Shown here one piece after another: positions 1 through 6,896 of a stretch of 64,000 bases of DNA. Source of the stretch: Sporobacter sp963677825. Lineage in GTDB: Bacteria; Bacillota; Clostridia; Oscillospirales; Oscillospiraceae. Position 1 is the first letter of the stretch. Every line of letters starts with the position of its first letter. The position numbers and the translations under genes are program-made. The stretch lies in contig CAXXEF010000001.1 in assembly GCA_963677825.2 (NCBI GenBank), positions 62,001 to 126,000 on the forward strand. The letters are read 5' to 3'. A model generated the notes under the pieces. That model made no database searches. It worked only from the letters and a program-made list of their open reading frames with translations, and had not been told where the DNA came from.

Positions 1-360
1 CTCGTCGTCGATCAGCAGATCGGCGGCGAAGATGTTGGCCTCATATTCGTAGACCGACGTTTCGTCGAACAGACGAAAATCATGAAACGCGTGAACACCG
101 GCAAGATTGCTGTGCAGCACGGCGTGACCGAGTTCGTGGGCGAGAATGATGCGGCTGAGTTCCGGTGTTAAGTCCGAATTGACGGTGATGACACGTACGC
201 GCGACTGTGAAAAGTAAAAGCCTTTGCAAGCGTTTTCGCCCGCGCCCATTGGCTCGTGCAGCAGCAGGATATTCATGTCTCGGCAGAGGCGGATCGGGTC
301 GGTCTCTGCGTATTTTTCAATAACGCGGCTGACTTCACCGCTGATGTAGTCGATTGACAC
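1..360 (-). CDS. ImmA/IrrE-family metallopeptidase, C-terminus cut by window edge
   Basis: The 120 visible codons begin at a GTG preceded by a strong AGGAGGTGATC ribosome-binding site and run off the left edge. The zinc-protease motif HELGH lies at residues 75-79, and a downstream YEYEAN segment holds a Glu at about 108 that fits the third zinc ligand. This is the ImmA/IrrE pattern (COG2856). Family members cleave XRE-type repressors, for example ImmA cutting ImmR in ICEBs1. An XRE regulator is encoded upstream on the same strand (831-1262), separated by a HAD-like gene, so a regulator-protease pair is likely. Such pairs occur on prophages and integrative elements, but no integrase is visible here. 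The substrate is inferred. Confidence 0.85.
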   Translation of the reverse strand, partial: MSIDYISGEVSRVIEKYAETDPIRLCRDMNILLLHEPMGAGENACKGFYFSQSRVRVITVNSDLTPELSRIILAHELGHAVLHSNLAGVHAFHDFRLFDETSVYEYEANIFAADLLIDDE

Positions 361-434
361 CCGATCACCTCCTTTTTTGTGCTTGGGACAATTCATGCCT
401 TTAAAGATAAATCATTAATGGTCGCACCCTGTGA

Positions 435-767
435 CTAGCCTGTCTGGCGTAAAAAATCGGCGCTGCCATCCGGATGGAAATTGCGGTCATCGATGTAAAA
501 GTCGGCGTTTACTTTGCGACTGTTATTATTGAAGCTGGCGATATTATCGGCCAGATTGTCGTTGATGGCATCAAATTGCAGCCCCAGTGCCGCGCACCAG
601 CAGACGGCTTGCGCCAGCGCCGGACCGCTCCGGCACGTCCAGAGGATGATCTGATCGCCGGCGGCGCGGCGGCGTTTGACAAAATCAATAATTTCGTGAC
701 GCGGCGCACCGATCTCTGGGTATTTATTGTCGCACAGAGTGCCGTCAAAATCAACCGCATATACCAT
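435..767 (-). CDS. HAD-superfamily small phosphatase-like protein
   Basis: A 110-residue protein starting MVYAVDFDGTL. DFDGTL is HAD motif I, with nucleophile Asp at residue 6 and general acid Asp at 8. A later WTCRSG segment resembles motif II, and FYIDDRNFHPDG near residue 90 resembles the acidic motif IV. There is no cap domain and the protein is much shorter than typical HAD enzymes, matching compact BT0820-like or phage-type members. The ATG follows GGAGCC at 12 bases. It lies between the XRE regulator and the ImmA peptidase on the same strand and is probably cotranscribed. The substrate cannot be predicted. Confidence 0.75.
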   Translation of the reverse strand: MVYAVDFDGTLCDNKYPEIGAPRHEIIDFVKRRRAAGDQIILWTCRSGPALAQAVCWCAALGLQFDAINDNLADNIASFNNNSRKVNADFYIDDRNFHPDGSADFLRQTG

Positions 768-830
768 AACGAAGGCTCCTGAATTTTACATTTAACATGG
801 ATTTAACGATCAATCCGCGCTTTCGACAGA

Positions 831-1262
831 TTACGAGCGTTTTTTACCGTACGTTTTGCGCGCCTCATCTTTTGCCGCCCAGTAGGCCTTTGTGACGGCC
901 TCGAAAAAGGCGTCTTTCGCTTCCTGCTCCAGTGCGCCGCCGGCGAAGAGCGCGGAGTTGCGTTCGAGCAGAAAATCCATCTCGCGGGCCGCGCGGCCGC
1001 CGAAGCGTTCGCGCGTTTCGGCGATGTAGTCGGCTTTTTCAAGCCCGTAGGTCGGATCGTCAATATCGTCGCGGTCGAGGTAATCGAGCGATACGCGTAA
1101 AGCTTCGGCCAGCTTCGTTTTGACGTTGCGGCGCGGTCGCACGCCCTCCGTTTCGTAGGCCAGTACGGCGCGCTTGGATACGCCGATCAGCTCGCCGAGC
1201 TCCTCCTGCGTCAGATTAAGCAAAAGGCGTGCTTCCCGGACCTTTTCGGAAAATGTTTTCAT
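831..1262 (-). CDS. XRE-family transcriptional regulator
   Basis: A 143-residue protein. Residues about 5-62 form a Cro/C1-type helix-turn-helix (TQEELGELIGVSKRAV, then YETEGVRPRR). The rest is a charged helical extension ending in KKRS. The ATG at 1262 was chosen because AAAGGAG lies 10 bases upstream and the next upstream start would prepend 38 non-HTH residues. With the ImmA-like peptidase downstream it resembles the ImmR/ImmA arrangement, where the protease relieves repression. The C-terminal extension does not look like a LexA/CI self-cleaving domain, which fits dependence on a separate protease. Targets are unknown. Confidence 0.85.
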   Translation of the reverse strand: MKTFSEKVREARLLLNLTQEELGELIGVSKRAVLAYETEGVRPRRNVKTKLAEALRVSLDYLDRDDIDDPTYGLEKADYIAETRERFGGRAAREMDFLLERNSALFAGGALEQEAKDAFFEAVTKAYWAAKDEARKTYGKKRS

Positions 1263-1291
1263 CGAGGATATACTCCTTTCGGATGTTAATG

Positions 1292-1750
1292 TCAGTCCAC
1301 AGGCGGATGCTGCGGCCCCGTCAGATACCAGTTGACGCCGAATTTGTCGATGAGGCTCGCACAGCAATCGCTCCACGGCAGCCGGCCGACCGGCATCGTA
1401 ATCTGCGCGCCGGGCTTCAAGACCTCAAAAGCGTTTAAAACACCGGATTCGTCTGGGAATTCCGCGCCGAACTGCATTGTCGGGATGATGCCTGCGCGAC
1501 CGACGGCTTTAGAGCGCTCAAGGTCGGACAGAAGCCGACCGTAATGCTCAGGCGGCGCATAGCCCTCTGGGACGGTCGTCGTCGCTTCGCTCACGGCGAG
1601 GAAAAAATCTTCATCAGACATCAGCTCTGAGTGGAAAAAAGAGCCGTCTTCATTGAGGACATGATACCCGAGCGTGACGCCGAATGCCCTTTGGTACAGC
1701 GCGACGGCTTCGGCGCTGCCTTTGACGTAGACCTGCGATCCGATTTTCAT
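1292..1750 (-). CDS. VOC-superfamily (PhnB/glyoxalase-like) protein
   Basis: A 152-residue protein beginning MKIGSQVYVKGSAEAV. The early AVALYQRAFG segment and the closing DKFGVNWYL segment are characteristic of PhnB-like members of the vicinal oxygen chelate fold. These are usually dimers built from beta-alpha-beta-beta-beta units, with functions from glyoxalases to antibiotic-binding proteins. AAAGGAG lies just upstream of the ATG at 1750. It stops 29 bases before the XRE gene and probably shares its transcript. The metal-binding set of true glyoxalase I is not obvious, so catalysis is uncertain. Confidence 0.8.
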   Translation of the reverse strand: MKIGSQVYVKGSAEAVALYQRAFGVTLGYHVLNEDGSFFHSELMSDEDFFLAVSEATTTVPEGYAPPEHYGRLLSDLERSKAVGRAGIIPTMQFGAEFPDESGVLNAFEVLKPGAQITMPVGRLPWSDCCASLIDKFGVNWYLTGPQHPPVD

Positions 1751-1803
1751 AGCGGCTCCTTTTGACCGGTTCTCCAGCGGCGGGTTTCGCCGTTTTTTGG
1801 CGA

Positions 1804-1832
1804 TTGACAAAACTTCATTGATTGGGTATGAT
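1804..1832 (+). promoter_or_regulatory. Sigma-A-type promoter for the Y-family polymerase gene
   Basis: TTGACA at 1804-1809 and TATGAT at 1827-1832 are separated by exactly 17 bases. The predicted start near 1839 gives a leader of about 105 bases before the ATG at 1945. No clear Firmicutes LexA box (GAAC-N4-GTTC type) was seen over it. Confidence 0.75.
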
Positions 1833-1901
1833 AAAAGTGAAGAAAGCGAAGTTATGCACCTAGTATAACCGACGAAACTTCATCTGTCAACAACAAAATT
1901 T

Positions 1902-1929
1902 ACAGCCTTGCGGCGGCTGTCTTTTATTT
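1902..1929 (+). promoter_or_regulatory. Leader hairpin with T-rich tail upstream of the polymerase RBS
   Basis: ACAGCC (1902-1907) pairs with GGCTGT (1915-1920) over a seven-base loop, followed by CTTTTATTT. This has the shape of a weak intrinsic terminator and sits directly before the Shine-Dalgarno AGGAGGG of the gene at 1945. It could act as an attenuator. The stem is short, so this is tentative. Confidence 0.4.
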
Positions 1930-1944
1930 AGGAGGGCGTTTACA

Positions 1945-3204
1945 ATGGCGCAACGGCGCACGATCCTGCACAGCGACCTCAACGGTTTTTATGCATCTGT
2001 AGAGGTTATGCAAAACCCTGAACTGCGCGGTAAGGCCGTTGCGGTGTGCGGCTCGACGGAGGACCGGCACGGTATCGTGCTGGCCAAATCGGGAAAAGCC
2101 AAAGAGGCGGGAGTCAAAACGGGAATGGCGACGTGGGAGGCACGTCGGCTGTGTCCGGATCTGATCGTTCGGCTGCCGCAATTTGAGCAGTACGTCAAAT
2201 ACTCGCGCTTGACGCGTGAAATCTATCAGCGGTTCACCGACCGCGTCGAGCCGTTCGGCATGGACGAGTGCTGGCTCGACCTGACCGGCTGCCCGCCGTA
2301 CTGTCACGACGCCGAAGCGGCGGCGCACATCATCCGCGAGACGGTCAAGGCGGAGCTGGGACTGACGGTGAGCATCGGCGTGTCGTTCAATAAGATTTTC
2401 GCCAAGCTCGGCAGCGACATGAAAAAGCCCGACGCCGTCACCGTTATCAGTGCCGACGACCATAGTACGGACTATTATAAGGATAAGGTCTGGCCGCTGC
2501 CGTGCTCGGACCTCATTTACGTCGGGCGGGCGACGACGCGCAAGCTCGCCACATACGGCATCCACACGATCGGCGATATTGCCGAGGCCGGACCGGACTT
2601 TCTCAAGCGGCTGTTCGGCGTCAACGGCACGTCGTTGTGGACGTATGCGTCCGGCAACGACACGTCGCGCGTGATGCACATGGATTACGCCACGACGATC
2701 AAGTCGATCGGGCACGGTATCACGTGTATCGAGGATCTCACCGACAGCGAGCAGGTGTTTAAGGTCATGCTTCAGCTTGCGCAGGATGTCGCGCGCAAGC
2801 TGCGCCTGAACGATTTTCTCGCGCGCGGCGTGATGATCACCGTCAAGGACAACGCACTCGCGTACAAGCAATATCAGACGATGCTTGAGGCGCCGACGCA
2901 AAGTCCGATGGAGCTCGCGCGCTGCGGCCGCAGCCTGTTCGACCGGCAGTACGACTGGCACGCGCCTGTACGCGCTGTGACGATCCGCTCCATTAACCTT
3001 ATCCCGAAGTCGCAGCCCGTGCAGACGACGCTGTTTGACGATCCCGCACGCCGTGAAAAGCGCGAGAAGATCGAGGACGCCGTCGAGGACATCCGTGCGC
3101 GCTTCGGCAAGCGGGCGATCTATCCGGCTGTTTTAATGGGCGACCTGAAAATGCCCGGCCTGAGCGTGCACGAGGTCAGTCTGCCGAACATGATGTTTCA
3201 GTAA
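1945..3204 (+). CDS. dinB: Y-family DNA polymerase (DNA polymerase IV-like)
   Basis: A 419-residue translesion polymerase. The palm motif at residues 10-20 (SDLNGFYASVE) supplies catalytic Asp11 and the steric-gate position (Tyr16). MDECWLD gives Asp107-Glu108, matching the SxDE motif of DinB/UmuC enzymes. SIGVSFNKIFAKLGSDMKKP is the conserved palm/fingers segment. Near the C-terminus QTTLF resembles a beta-clamp-binding QxxLF motif, followed by a basic tail. Length is slightly above E. coli DinB. AGGAGGG precedes the ATG. It is monocistronic, with its own promoter at 1804-1832 and two hairpins after the stop. A DinB and a UmuC-like assignment are hard to separate without alignment. Confidence 0.9.
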   Translation: MAQRRTILHSDLNGFYASVEVMQNPELRGKAVAVCGSTEDRHGIVLAKSGKAKEAGVKTGMATWEARRLCPDLIVRLPQFEQYVKYSRLTREIYQRFTDRVEPFGMDECWLDLTGCPPYCHDAEAAAHIIRETVKAELGLTVSIGVSFNKIFAKLGSDMKKPDAVTVISADDHSTDYYKDKVWPLPCSDLIYVGRATTRKLATYGIHTIGDIAEAGPDFLKRLFGVNGTSLWTYASGNDTSRVMHMDYATTIKSIGHGITCIEDLTDSEQVFKVMLQLAQDVARKLRLNDFLARGVMITVKDNALAYKQYQTMLEAPTQSPMELARCGRSLFDRQYDWHAPVRAVTIRSINLIPKSQPVQTTLFDDPARREKREKIEDAVEDIRARFGKRAIYPAVLMGDLKMPGLSVHEVSLPNMMFQ

Positions 3205-3206
3205 AC

Positions 3207-3231
3207 GGCGCGGGACGGTTTGTCCCGCGCC
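3207..3231 (+). terminator. GC-rich hairpin after dinB
   Basis: GGCGCGGGAC and GTCCCGCGCC form a perfect 10-bp stem with a five-base loop, starting 3 bases after the stop codon. No T-run follows, so it may be a processing or stabilising hairpin rather than the terminator. Confidence 0.5.
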
Positions 3232-3255
3232 GCCAAACGCGCTGCTTCCCAAATA

Positions 3256-3286
3256 AAACCGCCCGGGCCGACGGCCCGGGCGGTTT
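3256..3286. terminator. Bidirectional terminator between dinB and the SLH protease gene
   Basis: AAACCGCCCGGGCCG and its exact reverse complement flank a single base, giving a long stem with A/T ends on both sides. It lies between two converging genes (stops at 3204 and 3303), so it can serve both strands. Confidence 0.8.
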
Positions 3287-3302
3287 GCTGTCTTAAGAAA
3301 AG

Positions 3303-5210
3303 TTACAGGGGAGTGACCATTACGCTGACACATAAAACACCATTTACATAAACCTGCTCTAAAAACATGTAATAGGTGTCGTTGCTATACGCGTCGACAA
3401 GGTAGCCGTCGCTATTATCAAAGCTGCCGATGTACACAAAGCCGTTTTCCTCGAGTAAAAACGCATAGCTGTAAAGGGCGGGGTAGGCGTTTTCAGAAAT
3501 GTCGGCGATCCGATAAAAGTACACCATACTGCCGTCTGATAGGGGATACGACATATACAGCGGCGTGCCGGTAAACGCGCCCCAGTCGGGCGCCGGATCA
3601 TAGCCGCTATAATAGACGGTCGGGGCGGCGGTGCCGGTGACAGTGACGGTGATGACAGTCTGCGCGATGATAGTATCGTTACCGTCGTACAGATTGACGC
3701 GTACCGTCGTTGTGCCGGCCGTCAGTCCCCGGAGGTACAGCGGACAATCTTCATAATTGATCCAGTCGCCCCACGAACAGGAGACAATAGATGGATCGGT
3801 AATCATAAGGTCGACCGAATTATATGGATCGCCAGACGGATCGGTGATCGTCACGGTCTCGATATTGCCTGCGGCGACCGTGATCGTTGACGGTGTGGCG
3901 TAAAAATCAGCGTTAGATTGCGGGAACAGCGTTGACAGTGCCGTATAGCCGCCTTGCGACAGCGCGCCGATCAAATTGCTTGGGACGGCCAGATTCATAT
4001 TTTGTCCGTAAGTATAGGACGCACTGGTCACGCCGACAACTTGACCGTGGTCGTCCAGCAGTGCACCGCCGCTGCTGCCGGGCGAGATGGACGCGTCGAT
4101 CATGAAATATTCCAGCCCGTCGATCAGATGGGAAGCGTTAGTTATCGCACCGGCTGTGACTGTCTGGTCGATGCCCAGCGGATAGCCGATGGCAAAGATA
4201 TCGTCTCCCGTGACGATGGTGTCGGAATCAGCGAGCGCCAGATACGGGAAGCCGCTGCCGTCAATCTGCAGCAGGGCGAGATCATTTTCCACGCTGTAAT
4301 CGTAAACGCCCTGTACATCATATATTCCGCCGTCCTCCGTGGTGATTATTGCCGAGGACGCACCGTCAATCACATGATAATTTGTTACGGCAATGCCGCT
4401 GTCGCTGATGAAAAAGCCGCTGCCGGTGCCGAGAAAAGTATCAAACTGATCGTATATCTCTATGTAGAAAACAGCGGGAGCGCATTGCTGGGCGATCTGG
4501 GCTTTTGTCAGGACACTGGTGCCGGTCGTCATGGTGAACGATTTACGTGAGTCACTGTCGGTCATACGCGTGAGAATGGCCGCGACTTCACTGCGTTTGA
4601 TTTTGTTGTTGGGCAGATAAGCATGCGTCACGGCGTCACTGCCGGTTAAAACACCGGCACGATACAATAGATATACGGCCGGACCATATTCATAGCTGAT
4701 TTGTACATCAGGGATGGCGTCGTCATTGATGGTATTCCGCGGGGAAAGGGCCTCCTCGGGTATTGCCGCAGCAAAAATCAGCGCAAACTCAGAGCGCGTG
4801 GCGTACGCGTCGTAGTTGGGATATGCTGATTCGATGATACCGTTGGCGATCGCATAATCGACGTACGGCTGATACCAGGCAGCCTCGCCGTTTGTGAGCG
4901 TGACGGTGCCGGTGTGATAAATCTCGTGCATACAGGCCGCGAGTTTGATCGCTTCTGAGAGTTTAAGGTTGGCGTCGGGCGCGAACAGCATCTGCGGCGT
5001 TTGCTGCTTGCCGTCAATCAGGCCGTACTGATAGGCGATGCGGACGTCCTCGGCGTACCAGGAATCGGTCGGTACATCTTGAAACTGACCGGTCGTATAC
5101 GGCCGGACCTCAGAAAAATTCGACAAGCCGCCTGCGGCGAGCGCCGACGCGGGCAAAATGACGATGATCATAATTACGGCCACCAGGCCGGCTAAAAGTC
5201 GCTTTTTCAT
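3303..5210 (-). CDS. Secreted SLH-domain S1 (trypsin-like) serine protease
   Basis: A 635-residue protein from the ATG at 5210 (TGGAGG just upstream). Residues 1-26 are a signal peptide ending ALAAG. About 42-225 hold three SLH-type repeats for wall binding. Residues 245-420 are an S1C/HtrA-like protease: His279 in TNYHV, Asp310 in ENDLALL and Ser380 in GSSGG form the triad. HtrA proteins normally carry a C-terminal PDZ domain. Here an Ig-like (Big-type) segment (about 425-535) and an unassigned C-terminal domain follow instead. It should be anchored to pyruvylated secondary wall polymer, linking it to the CsaB fusion at 24713-26926. Substrates are unknown. Confidence 0.88.
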   Translation of the reverse strand: MKKRLLAGLVAVIMIIVILPASALAAGGLSNFSEVRPYTTGQFQDVPTDSWYAEDVRIAYQYGLIDGKQQTPQMLFAPDANLKLSEAIKLAACMHEIYHTGTVTLTNGEAAWYQPYVDYAIANGIIESAYPNYDAYATRSEFALIFAAAIPEEALSPRNTINDDAIPDVQISYEYGPAVYLLYRAGVLTGSDAVTHAYLPNNKIKRSEVAAILTRMTDSDSRKSFTMTTGTSVLTKAQIAQQCAPAVFYIEIYDQFDTFLGTGSGFFISDSGIAVTNYHVIDGASSAIITTEDGGIYDVQGVYDYSVENDLALLQIDGSGFPYLALADSDTIVTGDDIFAIGYPLGIDQTVTAGAITNASHLIDGLEYFMIDASISPGSSGGALLDDHGQVVGVTSASYTYGQNMNLAVPSNLIGALSQGGYTALSTLFPQSNADFYATPSTITVAAGNIETVTITDPSGDPYNSVDLMITDPSIVSCSWGDWINYEDCPLYLRGLTAGTTTVRVNLYDGNDTIIAQTVITVTVTGTAAPTVYYSGYDPAPDWGAFTGTPLYMSYPLSDGSMVYFYRIADISENAYPALYSYAFLLEENGFVYIGSFDNSDGYLVDAYSNDTYYMFLEQVYVNGVLCVSVMVTPL

Positions 5211-5254
5211 GGAGCCTCCAGATTTTTCGATCATTTTTGACATCTTATGACAAT

Positions 5255-5283
5255 ATAATACAACTCCGGGCGGATTAATACAA
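5255..5283 (-). promoter_or_regulatory. Promoter of the SLH protease gene
   Basis: Read on the minus strand, TTGTAT (5278-5283) and TATTAT (5255-5260) are 17 bases apart, about 45 bases upstream of the ATG at 5210. Confidence 0.6.
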
Positions 5284-5331
5284 GGAGTTTTCCAAAAAAA
5301 TGAAAAATTCTGGATATAGCGGCGACGTCCG

Positions 5332-6015
5332 TTACAAAACGCTGGTGAAGTCTTCGGCGTGCAGCGTAAAGTGCCGGCGCTCGAACTCGAGCAGGCCTTT
5401 GTCGCGCATTTTGCCCAGCTCCGTCGTCATCGCGCTGCGGTCGACAGACAAGTAATCGGCCAGCTCCTGACGCGAAAACGGGATCTCAAACGACGCGCCG
5501 GAAGCCCGCTGCGCTTCGTCAGACAAGTACGCCAGCAGCTTTTCGCGCGTCGTCCGCTTCGACAGCTGCGTGATCTTCTGCGTCAGGCGGATGTTTTTAC
5601 GGGCAAGGATCTGCAGCAGATTGTTAATCAGCTGCGTGTGGAACACACACGCCGACGAGCACGTGCGGATGATCTTGCCGCAGTCGATGCGCATGTACGC
5701 CGTGTCTTCCGCAGCGACGACGCTGACGGGCAGCTGCTTGGCGTGGGCGCAGGAAAACGATTCGGCAAACAGCTCGCCCGGACCGAGATTAGACAAGATA
5801 TCCTTGCGGCCCCAGTAGTCCTCGCTGACAACGTGCAATGAGCCGGATAAAATCAGCCCCACGTCGGACAGTGTTTCGCCGGCCGAGAGAACAAACGTAT
5901 TTTTATCGGCCTGACGGACACTTGCCGATAGGCAGGGCAGGATCGAGCCGATACTGGCTTCGTCAAAACCGTCGAACAGGGGGCTTTTCTTTAAAATGGG
6001 TAGATACGGCGTCAT
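5332..6015 (-). CDS. Crp/Fnr-family regulator (HcpR-like by context)
   Basis: A 227-residue protein. The N-terminal cyclic-nucleotide-binding-type beta barrel spans about 8-120 (FDGFDEASI, GLILSGSLHVV, LGPGELFAES). A long dimer helix follows, then a winged HTH with FSRQELADYLSVDRSAM near 185-200. It carries five cysteines (28, 89, 112, 119, 123), four clustered late in the sensor domain, which could bind a cluster or metal. The ATG at 6015 follows GGAGCTGAGCGC. It is divergent from a ferredoxin gene and hcp. In Clostridia and Desulfovibrio the Crp/Fnr protein HcpR controls hcp in response to nitrosative stress, so that role is likely. The palindrome at 6044-6059 is the obvious operator. Confidence 0.85.
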   Translation of the reverse strand: MTPYLPILKKSPLFDGFDEASIGSILPCLSASVRQADKNTFVLSAGETLSDVGLILSGSLHVVSEDYWGRKDILSNLGPGELFAESFSCAHAKQLPVSVVAAEDTAYMRIDCGKIIRTCSSACVFHTQLINNLLQILARKNIRLTQKITQLSKRTTREKLLAYLSDEAQRASGASFEIPFSRQELADYLSVDRSAMTTELGKMRDKGLLEFERRHFTLHAEDFTSVL

Positions 6016-6043
6016 GCGCTCAGCTCCAGTCAAAAAATATAAT

Positions 6044-6059
6044 TGTTGTAAAAACAACA
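6044..6059. promoter_or_regulatory. Crp/Fnr-type operator, TGTTGT-N4-ACAACA
   Basis: A perfect 6-4-6 inverted repeat with the geometry of CRP/FNR sites. Its centre (6051.5) lies 41.5 bases upstream of the start site expected from the TATGAT at 6081-6086, the class II activator position. No good -35 hexamer exists there, as expected for activator dependence. On the minus strand it lies upstream of a TATATT (6036-6041) that could be the regulator's own -10, so autoregulation is possible. Confidence 0.7.
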
Positions 6060-6080
6060 TACAGGCTGTGCTCATTGTAG

Positions 6081-6086
6081 TATGAT
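6081..6086 (+). promoter_or_regulatory. -10 element of the ferredoxin-hcp operon
   Basis: TATGAT lies 30 bases before the ATG at 6116. The -35 region (6058-6063) is unlike TTGACA and overlaps the end of the palindrome at 6044-6059, which suggests an activator-dependent promoter. Confidence 0.55.
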
Positions 6087-6115
6087 TGGCTCATAAAAGC
6101 AAGGAGGACAATAAC

Positions 6116-6829
6116 ATGATCCGCAAAATCATTAAAATAGACGACGAAAAATGTAACGGCTGCGGCGTGTGTGCCAGCGCCTGCCACGAAGGTGCCATCC
6201 AGATGATCGATGGCAAAGCCAAGCTGACGCGCGAAGATTACTGCGACGGCCTCGGCGACTGTCTGCCGGCCTGCCCGACTGGTGCGATCACCTTTGAAGA
6301 GCGGGAAGCACCGGCGTACGATCACGCGGCGGTGATGGCCGCCAAGGCCGAGAAGGAAGAATCAACCCCAGAGCCGCTCCCGTGCGGTTGCCCGGGGACG
6401 CAGTCGCGCACGCTCGGCAAAGCGACGAGCGCACCGGCATCCGCGCCGACAGGCGAGGTCGAAAGCGAACTGCGCCAGTGGCCTGTCCAGATTAAGCTCG
6501 TGCCGGTCAACGCCCCGTATTTTGACGGCGCCAACCTGCTCGTCGCCGCGGACTGTACAGCGTTTGCCTACGGTGACTTCCACCGCAAGTTTATCCGTAA
6601 TCACGTGACGCTCGTCGGTTGCCCGAAGCTCGACGAGGGCGACTACGCCGACAAGCTTACCGAGATCATTGCGCGCAATAACATCAAAAGCGTGACGGTC
6701 GTCCGGATGGAAGTGCCGTGCTGCGGCGGTATGGAAAACGCTGTCAAGCGGGCTTTGCAGCAAAGCGGTAAGTTCATCCCGTGGCGCGTCGTTGTTATCT
6801 CAGCAGACGGACGCATCATGGAAGACTGA
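6116..6829 (+). CDS. Ferredoxin-like 4Fe-4S protein paired with hcp (FrdX-like)
   Basis: A 237-residue protein starting at the ATG after AGGAGGACAATAAC. Residues about 12-30 carry CNGCGVCASACH and about 45-65 carry CDGLGDCLPACPTGA, two cysteine sets for [4Fe-4S] clusters in a bacterial ferredoxin fold. A linker with CGCPG follows, then a domain with AADCTAFAYGDFH, VGCPKLDE and VPCCGGM. The whole matches the ferredoxin-like proteins encoded beside hcp in clostridia and probably passes electrons to the hybrid-cluster protein. hcp begins 67 bases downstream with no terminator between, so they are likely cotranscribed under the Crp/Fnr site. Confidence 0.85.
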   Translation: MIRKIIKIDDEKCNGCGVCASACHEGAIQMIDGKAKLTREDYCDGLGDCLPACPTGAITFEEREAPAYDHAAVMAAKAEKEESTPEPLPCGCPGTQSRTLGKATSAPASAPTGEVESELRQWPVQIKLVPVNAPYFDGANLLVAADCTAFAYGDFHRKFIRNHVTLVGCPKLDEGDYADKLTEIIARNNIKSVTVVRMEVPCCGGMENAVKRALQQSGKFIPWRVVVISADGRIMED

Positions 6830-6896
6830 TTCAATACAGTATCGGCCAGTAATTAAATTCAAATAACAGTAACACACAATTATAGGAGGAAATCAG

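Noticed and set aside
1..1750. A prophage or integrative element end
   Set aside because: The XRE/ImmA pair hints at one, but no integrase, attachment-site repeat or tRNA is visible, and the region left of the window is unknown.
1924..2961. A long open frame (345 codons) antisense to dinB
   Set aside because: It mirrors the codon structure of a clear Y-family polymerase, has low-complexity Arg/Val-rich content, no ribosome-binding site and no recognisable family. High-GC genes commonly give such antisense frames.
3207..3231. Second strong terminator after dinB
   Set aside because: The stem is perfect but lacks a T-run. The bidirectional hairpin at 3256-3286 is the better terminator, so this one is listed only as a hairpin with low confidence.
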